60,139 bases of DNA from Nocardioides ganghwensis (GCF_014779655.1 NZ_JACXYX010000022.1:1-60139); one strand, 5' to 3'. Positions 15,265-23,279 are shown, counted from the first letter of the stretch. Notes: generated from the letters alone by a model not told the origin. Translations and numbers: made by a program.

Positions 15265-15837
15265 ATGATCCGCGCCGTACGCCTCGCCGCCGCACTGCTG
15301 TTCGCGTGCCTGGGCCTGGTCGTCACGGTCCAGGCGCCCGCGTCGGCGGAGTGCACGTGCAAGCCGGGCCGGCTCGAGCAGCAGGTCGAGCGCGCCGAGG
15401 CGGTCTTCATCGCCACCGTCGACAACGTCGAGGTCGCCGGCAACGACCACACCTACGACGTCACCGCGTCGCGGGCCTACCAGGGCACGCCGGAACGCTC
15501 CACCCAGGTCTTCTCCGCCGGTGGCCGCAACGCGTGCGGCCTCGGCGAGCTGGCCGTCGGGACCTCCTACGTCTTCCTCGCCACCGGCACCGAGGCCCCG
15601 TTCGAGGCCGACAGCTGCAGCGGCACGAGCGTGGCCAACCCCACCAAGGTCGCCAAGATCGAGAAGCTCCTCGGCGAGGGCACGTCCGTCGAGCCGCCCC
15701 CGCCGCCGAAGGCCGTGCGCACGCTGGTCGAGGACTCCCCGCCCGCCGGCTTCGCCCGTACGGCCGCCCCCGGCGCCGCGGCCGCGATCATCGGCCTGCT
15801 CGGCCTCGTCGTCGTACGCCGGCTCGGGCGCCGCTGA
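15265..15837 (+). CDS. Exported, membrane-anchored NTR-like protein
   Basis: 190 residues. A signal peptide (MIRAVRLAAALLFACLGLVV to ASA) is followed directly by ECTCKPGRLEQQVERAEAVFIATV, the beginning typical of tissue-inhibitor-of-metalloproteinase (NTR/OB) domains, with Cys pairs and the sequence RNACGLGELAVGTSYVFLA. A Pro-rich linker (about 135-150) leads to a C-terminal membrane helix and a basic end, VVVRRLGRR. It should sit outside the cell anchored at its C-terminus. Whether it inhibits proteases or acts otherwise is unknown. Confidence 0.75.
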   Translation: MIRAVRLAAALLFACLGLVVTVQAPASAECTCKPGRLEQQVERAEAVFIATVDNVEVAGNDHTYDVTASRAYQGTPERSTQVFSAGGRNACGLGELAVGTSYVFLATGTEAPFEADSCSGTSVANPTKVAKIEKLLGEGTSVEPPPPPKAVRTLVEDSPPAGFARTAAPGAAAAIIGLLGLVVVRRLGRR

Positions 15838-15923
15838 CCCACCCGGACTCGCCACCGGACTACGCACGGCCGGGGGCGCGAGGGTGTGGACGGCCGGGCC
15901 GAGGGTGTGGGCCGCCGGCAGCG

Positions 15924-16544
15924 TCAGAGGTACATGCCGCCGCCGCGGCTCCCCGCGGGGTCGTCGGCGTCCTCCGTCGGCATCGTGGGCATGCCGGGCG
16001 GCGCCTCCTGGGTGTGCCGGCCGTGTCCGGCGGGCAGCGCGCGACGCATCTGCTCGAGCTGGGCGCGCGAGGCCATCTGCTGGGCGTAGATCGCGGTCTG
16101 GATGCCGTGGAAGAGGCCCTCGAGCCAGCCGACGAGCTGGGCCTGGGCGATCCGCAGCTCGCCCTCGGAGGGGGTGCCGTCCTCGGTGAACGGCAGCGAG
16201 AGCCGCTCGAGCTCCTCGACCAGCTCCGGCGCGAGGCCGGTCTCGAGCTCCTTGATCGAGGCGGCGTGGATGTCCTTGAGGCGGTTGCGGCTGGCCTCGT
16301 CGAGCGGCGCCGCCTTCACCTCCTCGAGGAGCTGGCGGATCATGCTGCCGATGCGCATCACCTTGGCCGGCTGCTCCACCAGCTCGGTGATGTGGCGCTC
16401 GCCGTCGCCGTCGTCCCCGTCGTCGCCGGTCGCCTGCGTCATCGACGGCAGGGCGCTCGCCGGTATGGTGCCGATCGGCTGGCCGTCGGGTCCGACGACC
16501 ACGACGTGCTCCTCGCCCTCGGCGGGCTGCTGCTGCTCGGTCAT
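15924..16544 (-). CDS. bpa: Bacterial proteasome activator Bpa
   Basis: 206 residues matching the actinobacterial Bpa/PafE (DUF2587) family: helices in HITELVEQPAKVMRIGSMIRQ, LKDIHAASIKELETGLAPEL and ELRIAQAQLVGWLEGLFHGI, and the C-terminal end GGGMYL, equivalent to the GQYL tail that docks into 20S proteasome alpha-ring pockets. It forms a ring that opens the proteasome for ATP-independent protein breakdown. The low-complexity Asp/Gly and Gln parts at the N-terminus are normal. No proteasome core genes occur in the window. Confidence 0.92.
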   Translation of the reverse strand: MTEQQQPAEGEEHVVVVGPDGQPIGTIPASALPSMTQATGDDGDDGDGERHITELVEQPAKVMRIGSMIRQLLEEVKAAPLDEASRNRLKDIHAASIKELETGLAPELVEELERLSLPFTEDGTPSEGELRIAQAQLVGWLEGLFHGIQTAIYAQQMASRAQLEQMRRALPAGHGRHTQEAPPGMPTMPTEDADDPAGSRGGGMYL

Positions 16545-16551
16545 GGCGCCA

Positions 16552-16557
16552 ACCCTA
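16552..16557 (-). promoter_or_regulatory. TAGGGT -10 box, leaderless start of bpa
   Basis: On the reverse strand TAGGGT ends 7 nt before the ATG at 16544. Confidence 0.5.
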
Positions 16558-16600
16558 GTCGCGCGCCCGAAGCCCGCGGGGCGGTGGCCACGGCGTACGA

Positions 16601-16654
16601 GCGGTGAGTGACGCAGGTTCTGGGCGGCGCGCGAAAAGCTGTCCCACTCACCGC
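16601..16654. repeat. Inverted repeat GCGGTGAGTG / CACTCACCGC
   Basis: Perfect 10-bp arms (16601-16610 and 16645-16654) are separated by 34 nt in the space between the quinone oxidoreductase stop (16675) and the bpa promoter. It may terminate the oxidoreductase message or act as a dyad for a regulator of bpa. Confidence 0.5.
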
Positions 16655-16674
16655 CCACGAGGTCGAGCAGGACC

Positions 16675-17643
16675 TCAGAGGGTCAGGACGATCTTCCCCG
16701 CGCGCCCGCCGTCCTCCATCAGCTGGTGGGCGCGGGCGACGTCCTCGAGCGGCATCGTGGTCTCGACGATCGGGCGTACGCGTCCGGCCGCGACGAGCGG
16801 CCAGACGTTCTCCACGACCTCGCAGCAGATCTTCGCCTTCTCGACGAGCGGCCGCGCCCGCAGCGAGGTCGCGGTGACGGAGCCCCGCTTGCGCAGCAGG
16901 GCGCTGATGTCGAGCTCGCCCTTGGTGCCGCCCTGGAAGCCGATGATCACCAGGCGTCCGTTGGTCGCGAGCGCGGAGACGTTGCGGCCGAGGTACTTCG
17001 CACCCATGTTGTCGAGGATGACGTCGGCGCCGCCCACCTCGGTGAGCACCTCGACGAAGTCCTCGTCGCGATAGCTGATCGCCCGCGTGGCGCCCAGCGA
17101 GCGGCACAGCTCGAGCGTCTCGGGGGACCCGGCGGTGGTGTACACCTCGGCACCGCGCGCCGCCGCGAGCTGGATGGCCATCGTGCCGATGCCGCCGCCC
17201 CCGCCGTGGACGAGGAAGCGCTCGCCCTTGTCGAGGTGGGCGGTCATGAAGACGTTGGACCACACCGTGGCCGCGACCTCCGGCAGGCAGGCCGCCTCGA
17301 CCAGGGAGACGCCGGCCGGCACCGGCATGACCTGTCCGACCGGCACGGCGACGCGCGAGGCGTACCCGCCACCGGACAGCAGCGCGCACACCTCGTCGCC
17401 GACCGACCAGCCCTCGACGCCCTCGCCGAGCTCGGTGATCCGGCCGCTGCACTCGAGCCCGATGATCTCCGAGGCCCCGGGCGGGGGCGGGTAGTACCCC
17501 ATCCGCTGGAGGGTGTCCGCGCGGTTGACCGCGGTCGCGACGACGTCGACGAGGACCTCGCCGGCGCCCGGACGCGGGTCCTCGACCTCGCCGACGGACA
17601 GGACCTCGGGGCCACCGTCACCGGCGGTCACGACTGCGCGCAC
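16675..17643 (-). CDS. NAD(P)H quinone oxidoreductase, PIG3/zeta-crystallin type
   Basis: 322 residues of the medium-chain dehydrogenase/reductase family without zinc ligands. It shows the PIG3 features VVATAVNRADTLQRMGYYPPPPGAS, EIIGLECSGRITELGEGV, the nucleotide loop FLVHGGGGGIGTMAIQLA, and GRLVIIGFQGG. It reduces quinones using NADPH. It follows the DUF6457 gene after only 3 nt, so it shares the mobA-DUF6457 transcript. Confidence 0.92.
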   Translation of the reverse strand: MRAVVTAGDGGPEVLSVGEVEDPRPGAGEVLVDVVATAVNRADTLQRMGYYPPPPGASEIIGLECSGRITELGEGVEGWSVGDEVCALLSGGGYASRVAVPVGQVMPVPAGVSLVEAACLPEVAATVWSNVFMTAHLDKGERFLVHGGGGGIGTMAIQLAAARGAEVYTTAGSPETLELCRSLGATRAISYRDEDFVEVLTEVGGADVILDNMGAKYLGRNVSALATNGRLVIIGFQGGTKGELDISALLRKRGSVTATSLRARPLVEKAKICCEVVENVWPLVAAGRVRPIVETTMPLEDVARAHQLMEDGGRAGKIVLTL

Positions 17644-17646
17644 GGA

Positions 17647-17970
17647 TCAGTCCTCGTACTCGTCGTCGGTGTGGTCGACCGTCGAGTCGTCGGGCACGTC
17701 GTCGTCGATGTCGTCGGGGTCCGGCGCGTCGGCGGGCCGGTCCCAGCTCTCCGCGAGCTGCTGGGCCTTGGCGGCCAGCCGCTCGATGGTCTCCGGGTCG
17801 GCGTCGCGGGCGCCGGCGGCGACGCCGAGGAGGTACGCCGTGAGGGGCGCTGCGGTCTTCTGCACGTTCTGGGCCGCCGTGCGGGCGATGTCGAGGATCA
17901 GCCCCTCGTCGACCTCGGTCTCGACGTCCAGGACGTCGCTGAGCTCGTCGATCCAGTCGTGGAGATTCAC
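17647..17970 (-). CDS. DUF6457 domain protein, probable partner of MobA
   Basis: 107 residues starting at GTG 17970: NLHDWIDELSDVLDVETEVD, DIARTAAQNVQKTAAPLTAYLLGVAAGA, and an acidic tail ending DDEYED. DUF6457 is commonly encoded beside, or fused to, molybdenum cofactor guanylyltransferases in actinobacteria, and mobA lies 47 nt upstream here. The helical part may help bind the molybdopterin cofactor or its carrier; this is inference. Confidence 0.75.
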   Translation of the reverse strand: MNLHDWIDELSDVLDVETEVDEGLILDIARTAAQNVQKTAAPLTAYLLGVAAGARDADPETIERLAAKAQQLAESWDRPADAPDPDDIDDDVPDDSTVDHTDDEYED

Positions 17971-18017
17971 GAGCCCAATGTCTCGCACCCCACCCGGGTG
18001 CGGCAAGGGAGCGGCAC

Positions 18018-18596
18018 TCAGCGGCCCAGGTCGCGCAGGTCCGCCCACGAGTCGACGTCGACCGCCTCCTCGCCGGCCGACGCCACCTCCGCCAGGTCGA
18101 GGGGCGCGAGGAGCCGGTGCAGCGCCATCCCGTGCTGCCCCTCCAGGTCCGGGCGTACGGCCGCCAGGCGGGCCGCGTCGAGCACGCCGGCGAGCTGCCG
18201 GCGCCCGTCGCCGTCGACGAGGAACGCCCCGTCGCGACCGGTCGCCGCCTCGCGCAGGCGCCGCATCGTCGCCGCGGTCACCCGGGGCATGTCGACCGCC
18301 AGCACGCCGACGAGGCGCGGCGTGCGCAGCAATGCGTCGACGCCGGTGAGCAGTCCGGCGACCGGTCCGCCGCGCGGGGGGTCCTCGGTGACGAACGTGA
18401 CCGGCCGCTCGGTCCGGACGCCGGCGGGTCCCACGACGACCACCTCGTCGGCGTCGAGGAAGGCGTCGACGGCGTACGCCAGGAAGGTCCGCCCGGCGAG
18501 CTCGACGCCCGCCTTGTCGACCCCGTCCATCCGCGCCGCCGTACCTCCGGCGAGCACCACGCCGCAGAAGCCGCCGGCGGTGAGGTCGAGGTCCAT
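18018..18596 (-). CDS. mobA: Molybdenum cofactor guanylyltransferase
   Basis: 192 residues of the NTP-transferase fold. GVVLAGGTAARMDGVDKAGVEL is the nucleotide-binding loop with the family LAGG-RM-x-DKA pattern, followed by VVVVGPAG, LLTGVDALL and VLAVDMPRVT, the metal-binding Asp. It would attach GMP to molybdopterin. The length is typical. It is divergent from the nitrilase gene and first in a mobA-DUF6457-oxidoreductase run. Confidence 0.85.
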   Translation of the reverse strand: MDLDLTAGGFCGVVLAGGTAARMDGVDKAGVELAGRTFLAYAVDAFLDADEVVVVGPAGVRTERPVTFVTEDPPRGGPVAGLLTGVDALLRTPRLVGVLAVDMPRVTAATMRRLREAATGRDGAFLVDGDGRRQLAGVLDAARLAAVRPDLEGQHGMALHRLLAPLDLAEVASAGEEAVDVDSWADLRDLGR

Positions 18597-18622
18597 GCCC
18601 GCATCGTGTCAGTCTTGGCTCC

Positions 18623-19390
18623 ATGAGCGATCAGCTGCGGGTGCGCGTCCACCAGTGGGCGAGCGGGCTCGACCCCGCCGACAACCGCGCACGCCTGGCG
18701 CAGGGGGTCGAGCCCGGGGCCGACCTCGTCGTCCTCCCTGAGGCCTTCGCCCGCGACTTCGGCGAGGCGGGGTCCGACGTCAGCGCCCACGCCGAGGCAC
18801 TCGACGGACCCTTCGCCGGCGAGGTCGCCCGCGTCGCCGCCACCACCGGCTCCACCGTCGTGGCCGGCATGTTCGAGACCTCGCAGGACCCGGCCCGGCC
18901 CTACAACACCCTCGTCGTGGGCGGTGCCGACACGGCGGCCTACCGCAAGATCCACCTCTACGACTCCTTCGGCTACCGCGAGTCGGACCGCCTGACGGGC
19001 GGCCCGCTCGAGCCGGCCGTGGTCGAGGTGGCGGGCTGGCAGGTCGGCCTGATGACCTGCTACGACCTGCGGTTCCCCGAGCTCGCCAGGCGTCTCGTCG
19101 ACGCCGGGGCCGAGGTGCTGGTCGTGCCGGCCGCCTGGCTGCCGGGTGAGCGCAAGGTCACCCACTGGCGCACGCTGCTCGCCGCGCGGGCCATCGAGAA
19201 CACCTGCTTCGTCATCGGTGCGGGCCAGCCCGAGCCGCGCTACGTCGGGCACTCCGCGGTCTTCGGGCCGCTCGGTGACACGCTCGTCGAGGCCGACGGG
19301 CACGAGCAGGTCCTCGAGGCGGTGCTCGAGCGCCGCGACCTCGACGAGGCCCGCCGCACCAATCCGTCGCTGGCCAACCGTCGGCTGTAA
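18623..19390 (+). CDS. Carbon-nitrogen hydrolase (nitrilase superfamily amidase)
   Basis: 255 residues with the complete Glu-Lys-Cys triad: VVLPEAFARDF, AYRKIHLYDSFGYRES and VGLMTCYDLRFPELARRL. The YRKIHLYD and CYDLRFPE context suggests an amidase of the deaminated-glutathione or omega-amidase group, acting in the cytoplasm. Start ATG 18623; its TAA overlaps the -10 box of the next gene. Confidence 0.9.
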   Translation: MSDQLRVRVHQWASGLDPADNRARLAQGVEPGADLVVLPEAFARDFGEAGSDVSAHAEALDGPFAGEVARVAATTGSTVVAGMFETSQDPARPYNTLVVGGADTAAYRKIHLYDSFGYRESDRLTGGPLEPAVVEVAGWQVGLMTCYDLRFPELARRLVDAGAEVLVVPAAWLPGERKVTHWRTLLAARAIENTCFVIGAGQPEPRYVGHSAVFGPLGDTLVEADGHEQVLEAVLERRDLDEARRTNPSLANRRL

Positions 19391-19393
19391 CCT
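19388..19393 (+). promoter_or_regulatory. TAACCT -10 box, leaderless start
   Basis: TAACCT begins with the TAA stop of the nitrilase gene and ends 8 nt before the GTG at 19402. Confidence 0.45.
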
Positions 19394-19401
19394 CCTGCGT
19401 C

Positions 19402-20688
19402 GTGTCTTCCCCCTCCTCCGACAGCCCCCGCGGGTCCTCCCGCGGCAAGCGGGCTGCCGAGCGGCCGCCGTCCCGGCTGCGCCGCAACCGGAGGGCCGAC
19501 GCGTCGCGGGGGCGTACGGCTGCGGCCCATGCGCCGGCCTCGGCGCCGCCCCCCGAGCGGGAGGTCGTCCCGCCCCCGCCCGCCCCGGCCGCGCCCGCCC
19601 CGACCGCCGCGACCGCACCGACACCGCCGGCCGCCCCGGCTGCCTCGGCTGCCTCGCCTGAGCCGGTCGAGGTCTTCCCCGACGGGCCCCGCCGCTCGCT
19701 GCTGGCCTTCTGGTTCCTGGTCCTCGCCCTCGGCGCCGCCGCGCTGGGCTGGTCGGTGGTCACGGGGGCCTTCAGCGACCACCAGCCGATCAGCGACCTC
19801 GCCCCGGTGCCGGAGTGGCTCGACGGTGCCGGTGCCGTGGCTGTCGTCACCTCGTTGTCCTGGTTCCTCGCGACCCGGACCGCGGGCCGCGCCCTGATCT
19901 CCGCCGGGCTGGCCCTGACGCTCGGCGTCGCCAGCCTGGTCGTCGGCGGGCGGGTGCTGCCCACCGGCGCGGCGGTGATGACCTGCGTCGTCGGCAGCGT
20001 GTACGCCGTGATGGTCACCGTCCCCGCGGTCACCGGTCTCAAGGCGGTGCGCGAGGCCCTCATCGCGGCGCTGGTCGCCTCGGTCACGGCGTTCGCGGCG
20101 GTGGGCTTCGAGCCGACCGTCGCCACCGAACGCTTCGAGATCGTCGCCCTGCTCCTCGCGCTGGCCCTCGTCCTCGCGATCGTCTACCGGCTCGGCGCGG
20201 GCCTCCACGGCCTCGGCCGCCGCGGGATGATCGTCGTCGCGATCGGTCTCGGCGTGCTCTTCGCGACGCTCGCCTACGCCGAGCTCCTGCGCCGCTACGG
20301 CGCCCAGACCTTCGTCTCCTCGGTGCTCGACTTCGCCGACTGGACGTCTGCGCGCATCGGCGCCTTCCCGCGGCCGCTGGTGGTGCTGCTCGGCGTCCCG
20401 GCGCTCGTGTGGGGCACCCACGTCCGCGCGCGCCGGCGCCAGGGCTGGTGGTTCTGCGCCTTCGGCGTCGCGGCCACCGTGCCGCTGGCGACGGGCCTCG
20501 TCGCCCCCGACAGCTCCTACCTCGAGGCCGGCCTGCGCGCGGCGTACTCCGTCGTCCTCGGCCTCGTCGTCGGCTACCTGGTGATCCGCGCCGACCTCGC
20601 GCTCACCGGTCCCAAGGGCAAGCGCGGGCGCCGCGCCGAGGAGGCCGGACCGCACCGGCCCGAGCCGCGCCGCTTCGCCGAGCTGTGA
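19402..20688 (+). CDS. Multi-pass membrane protein with long Pro/Ala-rich cytoplasmic N-terminus
   Basis: 428 residues. The first 95 are basic, then rich in Pro and Ala (likely disordered). About ten hydrophobic helices follow, from LAFWFLVLALGAAALGWSV to AYSVVLGLVVGYLVI, and the end is basic. No transport or enzyme motif is recognised. The disordered front could tether another protein. A 10-bp tandem repeat runs across its stop codon. Confidence 0.75.
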   Translation: MSSPSSDSPRGSSRGKRAAERPPSRLRRNRRADASRGRTAAAHAPASAPPPEREVVPPPPAPAAPAPTAATAPTPPAAPAASAASPEPVEVFPDGPRRSLLAFWFLVLALGAAALGWSVVTGAFSDHQPISDLAPVPEWLDGAGAVAVVTSLSWFLATRTAGRALISAGLALTLGVASLVVGGRVLPTGAAVMTCVVGSVYAVMVTVPAVTGLKAVREALIAALVASVTAFAAVGFEPTVATERFEIVALLLALALVLAIVYRLGAGLHGLGRRGMIVVAIGLGVLFATLAYAELLRRYGAQTFVSSVLDFADWTSARIGAFPRPLVVLLGVPALVWGTHVRARRRQGWWFCAFGVAATVPLATGLVAPDSSYLEAGLRAAYSVVLGLVVGYLVIRADLALTGPKGKRGRRAEEAGPHRPEPRRFAEL

Positions 20689-20708
20689 CGAGCTGTGACG
20701 AGCTGTGG
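20679..20708. repeat. Three tandem copies of CGAGCTGTGA across a stop codon
   Basis: CGAGCTGTGA occurs at 20679-20688 and 20689-20698, and with one change at 20699-20708. Each exact copy carries a TGA; the first is the stop of the membrane protein gene. It looks like recent replication slippage. Confidence 0.7.
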
Positions 20709-20740
20709 TGACCGATCCCGGCGTACGCCCGGGTAACCGC

Positions 20741-20746
20741 TAGCGT
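20741..20746 (+). promoter_or_regulatory. TAGCGT -10 box, leaderless start of biotin carrier gene
   Basis: TAGCGT ends 7 nt before the ATG at 20754. Confidence 0.5.
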
Positions 20747-20753
20747 CGACCGC

Positions 20754-20981
20754 ATGGCCCGCACCACGTCCCTCGAGATCGTCTCCGAGCTGGTCGCCAA
20801 CGTGCTGACCATCGAGGTCGCCGAGGGCGACCGCGTCGAGGCCGGCGACACCGTGGTGCTGCTGGAGTCGATGAAGATGGAGATCCCGGTGCTCGCCGAG
20901 CGCGGTGGCACCGTCACCGCGATCAAGGTGACCGTCGGCGACGTCGTGCAGGACGGCGACGTCCTCGTCGTCGTGGACTGA
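20754..20981 (+). CDS. Biotin/lipoyl carrier protein
   Basis: A 75-residue protein consisting only of a biotinyl domain: VEAGDTVVLLESMKMEIPVL with the modifiable Lys41 in the classic ESMKME setting, preceded and followed by symmetrical beta-strands (IVSELVANVLTIEVAEGD, VTVGDVVQDGDVLVVVD). Actinobacteria have such free-standing carriers, similar to mycobacterial TB7.3. It would carry carboxyl groups for an acyl-CoA carboxylase encoded elsewhere. Confidence 0.92.
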   Translation: MARTTSLEIVSELVANVLTIEVAEGDRVEAGDTVVLLESMKMEIPVLAERGGTVTAIKVTVGDVVQDGDVLVVVD

Positions 20982-21008
20982 GCCCTCGTCGCGGCCGGAC
21001 CGGCTCCC

Positions 21009-21014
21009 TACTCT
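21009..21014 (+). promoter_or_regulatory. TACTCT -10 box, leaderless start of Pr6Pr gene
   Basis: TACTCT ends 6 nt before the ATG at 21021. Confidence 0.4.
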
Positions 21015-21020
21015 CCTGCC

Positions 21021-21680
21021 ATGACTCCCGCGCGCGCCCGCACGGTGCACCTCGTGGTCGCCGCCGTCGCGTGGGGCGCCGTCGTGTTCCAGCTCGCTCT
21101 GGTCCTGGGCGGCTCGGCCGTCCTCGTCGAGGAGGACCCGCCCGGGAGGGGCGAGAGGATCTACCGCTTCTTCGCCTACTTCACCATCCAGAGCAACCTC
21201 CTCGTCGCCGTCGCCTCCACGGTGCTCGCCCACGACCCCGAGGCGGACCGGCGGTGGTGGCGCGTGGTGCGGGTCGCGGGGCTGGCAGGGATCACGGTGA
21301 CCGGGGTGGTGCACTTCCTCCTGCTGCGCCCGCTCCTCGACCTCGACGGGGCGGACTGGGTCGCCGACAAGCTGCTGCACATGGTCGTGCCGGTCCTCGC
21401 GGTCGCCGCCTGGGCGTGGTGCGGCCCGCGCCCGCGCGTCCACCTGCGCGAGACGGCGTACGCGCTGTGCTGGCCGGTCGCGTGGGTCGTCTGGACGCTG
21501 GTCGTCGGGCAGGTCGACGGCTGGGTGCCCTACCCGTTCCTCGACGCGTCCGAGGAGGGCTGGGGTGCGGTCGTGGTCGCGTGCGTGGGGATCACGGTGC
21601 TGTTCCTCGCCGTCTTCGCGGGTTACGGCTGGCTCGACCGGCGGCTGCGGTCGGCGCCCGGGGGACCGCGACATGCCTGA
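21021..21680 (+). CDS. Pr6Pr family membrane protein
   Basis: 219 residues with six membrane helices. Family features include YRFFAYFTIQSNLLVAVAS in the second helix, the VVHFLLLRPLLDLDGADWVADKLLHMVVPV stretch (about 95-125), and WVPYPFLDASEEGWG before the last helix. Function is unknown. Its end overlaps the next start by 8 nt. Confidence 0.85.
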   Translation: MTPARARTVHLVVAAVAWGAVVFQLALVLGGSAVLVEEDPPGRGERIYRFFAYFTIQSNLLVAVASTVLAHDPEADRRWWRVVRVAGLAGITVTGVVHFLLLRPLLDLDGADWVADKLLHMVVPVLAVAAWAWCGPRPRVHLRETAYALCWPVAWVVWTLVVGQVDGWVPYPFLDASEEGWGAVVVACVGITVLFLAVFAGYGWLDRRLRSAPGGPRHA

Positions 21681-22047
21681 CGCCCCGGTCCGACGGTGGT
21701 CGCGACGGATCGTCCACCCCCGGCTGACGCTCACCACGAGCGATCCCGACGCCACGCTCCGGGAGGTCGAGGCGTCCCTGGGCGACAAGGGCTTCCGCAC
21801 CACGGCCAGCAGCGACGGCTTCCGCGCGAAGCGGCGTCCGTGGCTCGCCTGGCTGGCGGCCGCCGCGTCCACCTCGTGCGTGCTCCTCGTCGAGCCGACG
21901 TCCCCGAGCACCGTCGTCGTCGACGTCGAGGGCACGGGCAACCACCCGGCGCCGGACCGCGTCGCCGAGGCCCTGACCGCCGCCGTACGCCGCCTCGCCG
22001 CCGCCGGGGTCGAGGTGTCGTGGGGCGACTGGGAGGCGACCGCCTGA
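21673..22047 (+). CDS. Hypothetical protein, 124 residues
   Basis: Begins MPDAPVRRWSRRIVHPRLTL inside the end of the Pr6Pr gene, so it is probably translationally coupled to it. A mixed alpha/beta pattern surrounds one hydrophobic stretch (WLAWLAAAASTSCVLLVEP), and the C-terminal half reads AEALTAAVRRLAAAGVEVSW. No family is recognised. Codon use is as GC-rich as its neighbours, supporting a real gene. Confidence 0.6.
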   Translation: MPDAPVRRWSRRIVHPRLTLTTSDPDATLREVEASLGDKGFRTTASSDGFRAKRRPWLAWLAAAASTSCVLLVEPTSPSTVVVDVEGTGNHPAPDRVAEALTAAVRRLAAAGVEVSWGDWEATA

Positions 22048-22071
22048 GCCCCGCCCTTGGAGCGCCCTCGC

Positions 22072-22077
22072 TAGTGT
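22072..22077 (+). promoter_or_regulatory. TAGTGT -10 box, leaderless start of aldo/keto reductase gene
   Basis: TAGTGT ends 7 nt before the ATG at 22085. Confidence 0.5.
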
Positions 22078-22084
22078 CGGGAGC

Positions 22085-23095
22085 ATGGAATTCCGATACC
22101 TCGGCAACAGCGGACTGAAGATCTCCGAGATCACCTACGGCAACTGGCTCACCCACGGCTCCCAGGTCGAGAACGACGTCGCCACGCAGTGCGTGCGTGC
22201 CGCGCTCGACGAGGGGATCTCGACCTTCGACACCGCCGACGTCTACGCCAACACCGCCGCGGAGACCGTCCTCGGCGAGGCGCTGAAGGGCGAGCGCCGC
22301 GAGTCGCTCGAGATCTTCACGAAGGTCTACTGGCCCACCGGCCCCGGCGGCAAGAACGACACCGGCCTCTCCCGCAAGCACATCATGGAGTCGATCAACG
22401 GCTCGCTGAAGCGTCTGCAGACCGACTACGTCGACCTCTACCAGGCGCACCGCTACGACGTGGAGACCCCGCTCGAGGAGACGATGCAGGCCTTCGCCGA
22501 CATCGTGCGCCAGGGCAAGGCGCTCTACATCGGCGTCAGCGAGTGGACCGCCGACCAGATCCGCGCCGGCGTGGAGCTCTCGAAGGAGCTCGGCTTCCAG
22601 CTGATCTCCAGCCAGCCCCAGTACTCGATGCTCTGGCGCGTCATCGAGGACGAGGTCGTGCCGACCTCGCGTGAGCTCGGCGTCTCGCAGATCGTGTGGA
22701 GCCCGATCGCGCAGGGCGTGCTCACCGGCAAGTACAAGCCCGGCCAGGCCCCGCCCGAGGGGTCGCGCGCCACCGACACCAAGGGTGGCGCCGACATGAT
22801 CTCGCGCTTCATGCGCGACGACGTGCTCTCCGCCGTGCAGGACCTCGAGCCGATCGCGAAGGACTGCGACCTGACGATGGCCCAGCTCGCCATCGCCTGG
22901 GTGCTGCAGAACGACAACGTCGCCGCCGCCCTCGTCGGCGCCTCCCGCCCCGAGCAGGTCGCCGACAACGTCAAGGCCGCCGGCGTGGAGCTCGACGCCG
23001 ACGTCATGAAGCGCATCGACGACGCGCTCGGCGACGTCGTGGTGCGCGACCCCGCCAAGACCGCCGAGGGGATGCCGAAGACCCGCGTCGCCTGA
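22085..23095 (+). CDS. Aldo/keto reductase, voltage-gated K+ channel beta-subunit type
   Basis: 336 residues of the AKR TIM barrel. The catalytic Asp and Tyr are in FDTADVYANTAAETVLGEAL, the Lys in IFTKVYWPTGPGGKND, and the His in VDLYQAHRYD; GVSEWTADQI and QYSMLWRVIEDEVVPT are typical of the KAB/YghZ group. NADPH-binding residues lie in PIAQGVLTGKYKPGQ and LVGASRPEQVADN. It reduces aldehydes of unknown identity. A strong hairpin follows the gene. Confidence 0.93.
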   Translation: MEFRYLGNSGLKISEITYGNWLTHGSQVENDVATQCVRAALDEGISTFDTADVYANTAAETVLGEALKGERRESLEIFTKVYWPTGPGGKNDTGLSRKHIMESINGSLKRLQTDYVDLYQAHRYDVETPLEETMQAFADIVRQGKALYIGVSEWTADQIRAGVELSKELGFQLISSQPQYSMLWRVIEDEVVPTSRELGVSQIVWSPIAQGVLTGKYKPGQAPPEGSRATDTKGGADMISRFMRDDVLSAVQDLEPIAKDCDLTMAQLAIAWVLQNDNVAAALVGASRPEQVADNVKAAGVELDADVMKRIDDALGDVVVRDPAKTAEGMPKTRVA

Positions 23096-23131
23096 CCGCG
23101 GCAGGCCCCCCGGGTAACGGGTCCGTGTGCA

Positions 23132-23163
23132 CACTCCCGCCCCCACCCGCGGGGGCGGGAGTG
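23132..23163. terminator. 13-bp GC-rich terminator hairpin
   Basis: CACTCCCGCCCCC (23132-23144) pairs perfectly with GGGGGCGGGAGTG (23151-23163) around a 6-nt loop, 37 nt after the aldo/keto reductase stop. Only TTT within cccgtttcg follows. It probably ends that message and also protects the convergent MFS message. Confidence 0.85.
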
Positions 23164-23177
23164 CCCGTTTCGGGCAG

Positions 23178-23279
23178 TTACCGGGAGTGGAGGTCGGCCC
23201 AGGCGACGCTCGCCTCGAGCGTGGCGCGTACGTCTCCCGAGGTCACGTCGTGCGTCGTCCAGGTGTGCGGCGCCGGCAC
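23178..23279 (-). CDS. Possible 33-residue ORF downstream of the MFS gene
   Basis: A GTG at 23279 opens a short frame reading PAPHTWTTHDVTSGD then VRATLEASVAWADLHSR. Nearly every third codon base is G or C, as in real genes here, and the frame is the same as that of the MFS gene, which stops 30 nt upstream. It could be a micro-protein or a fragment of an eroded gene. No ribosome site is evident. Confidence 0.25.
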   Translation of the reverse strand: MPAPHTWTTHDVTSGDVRATLEASVAWADLHSR

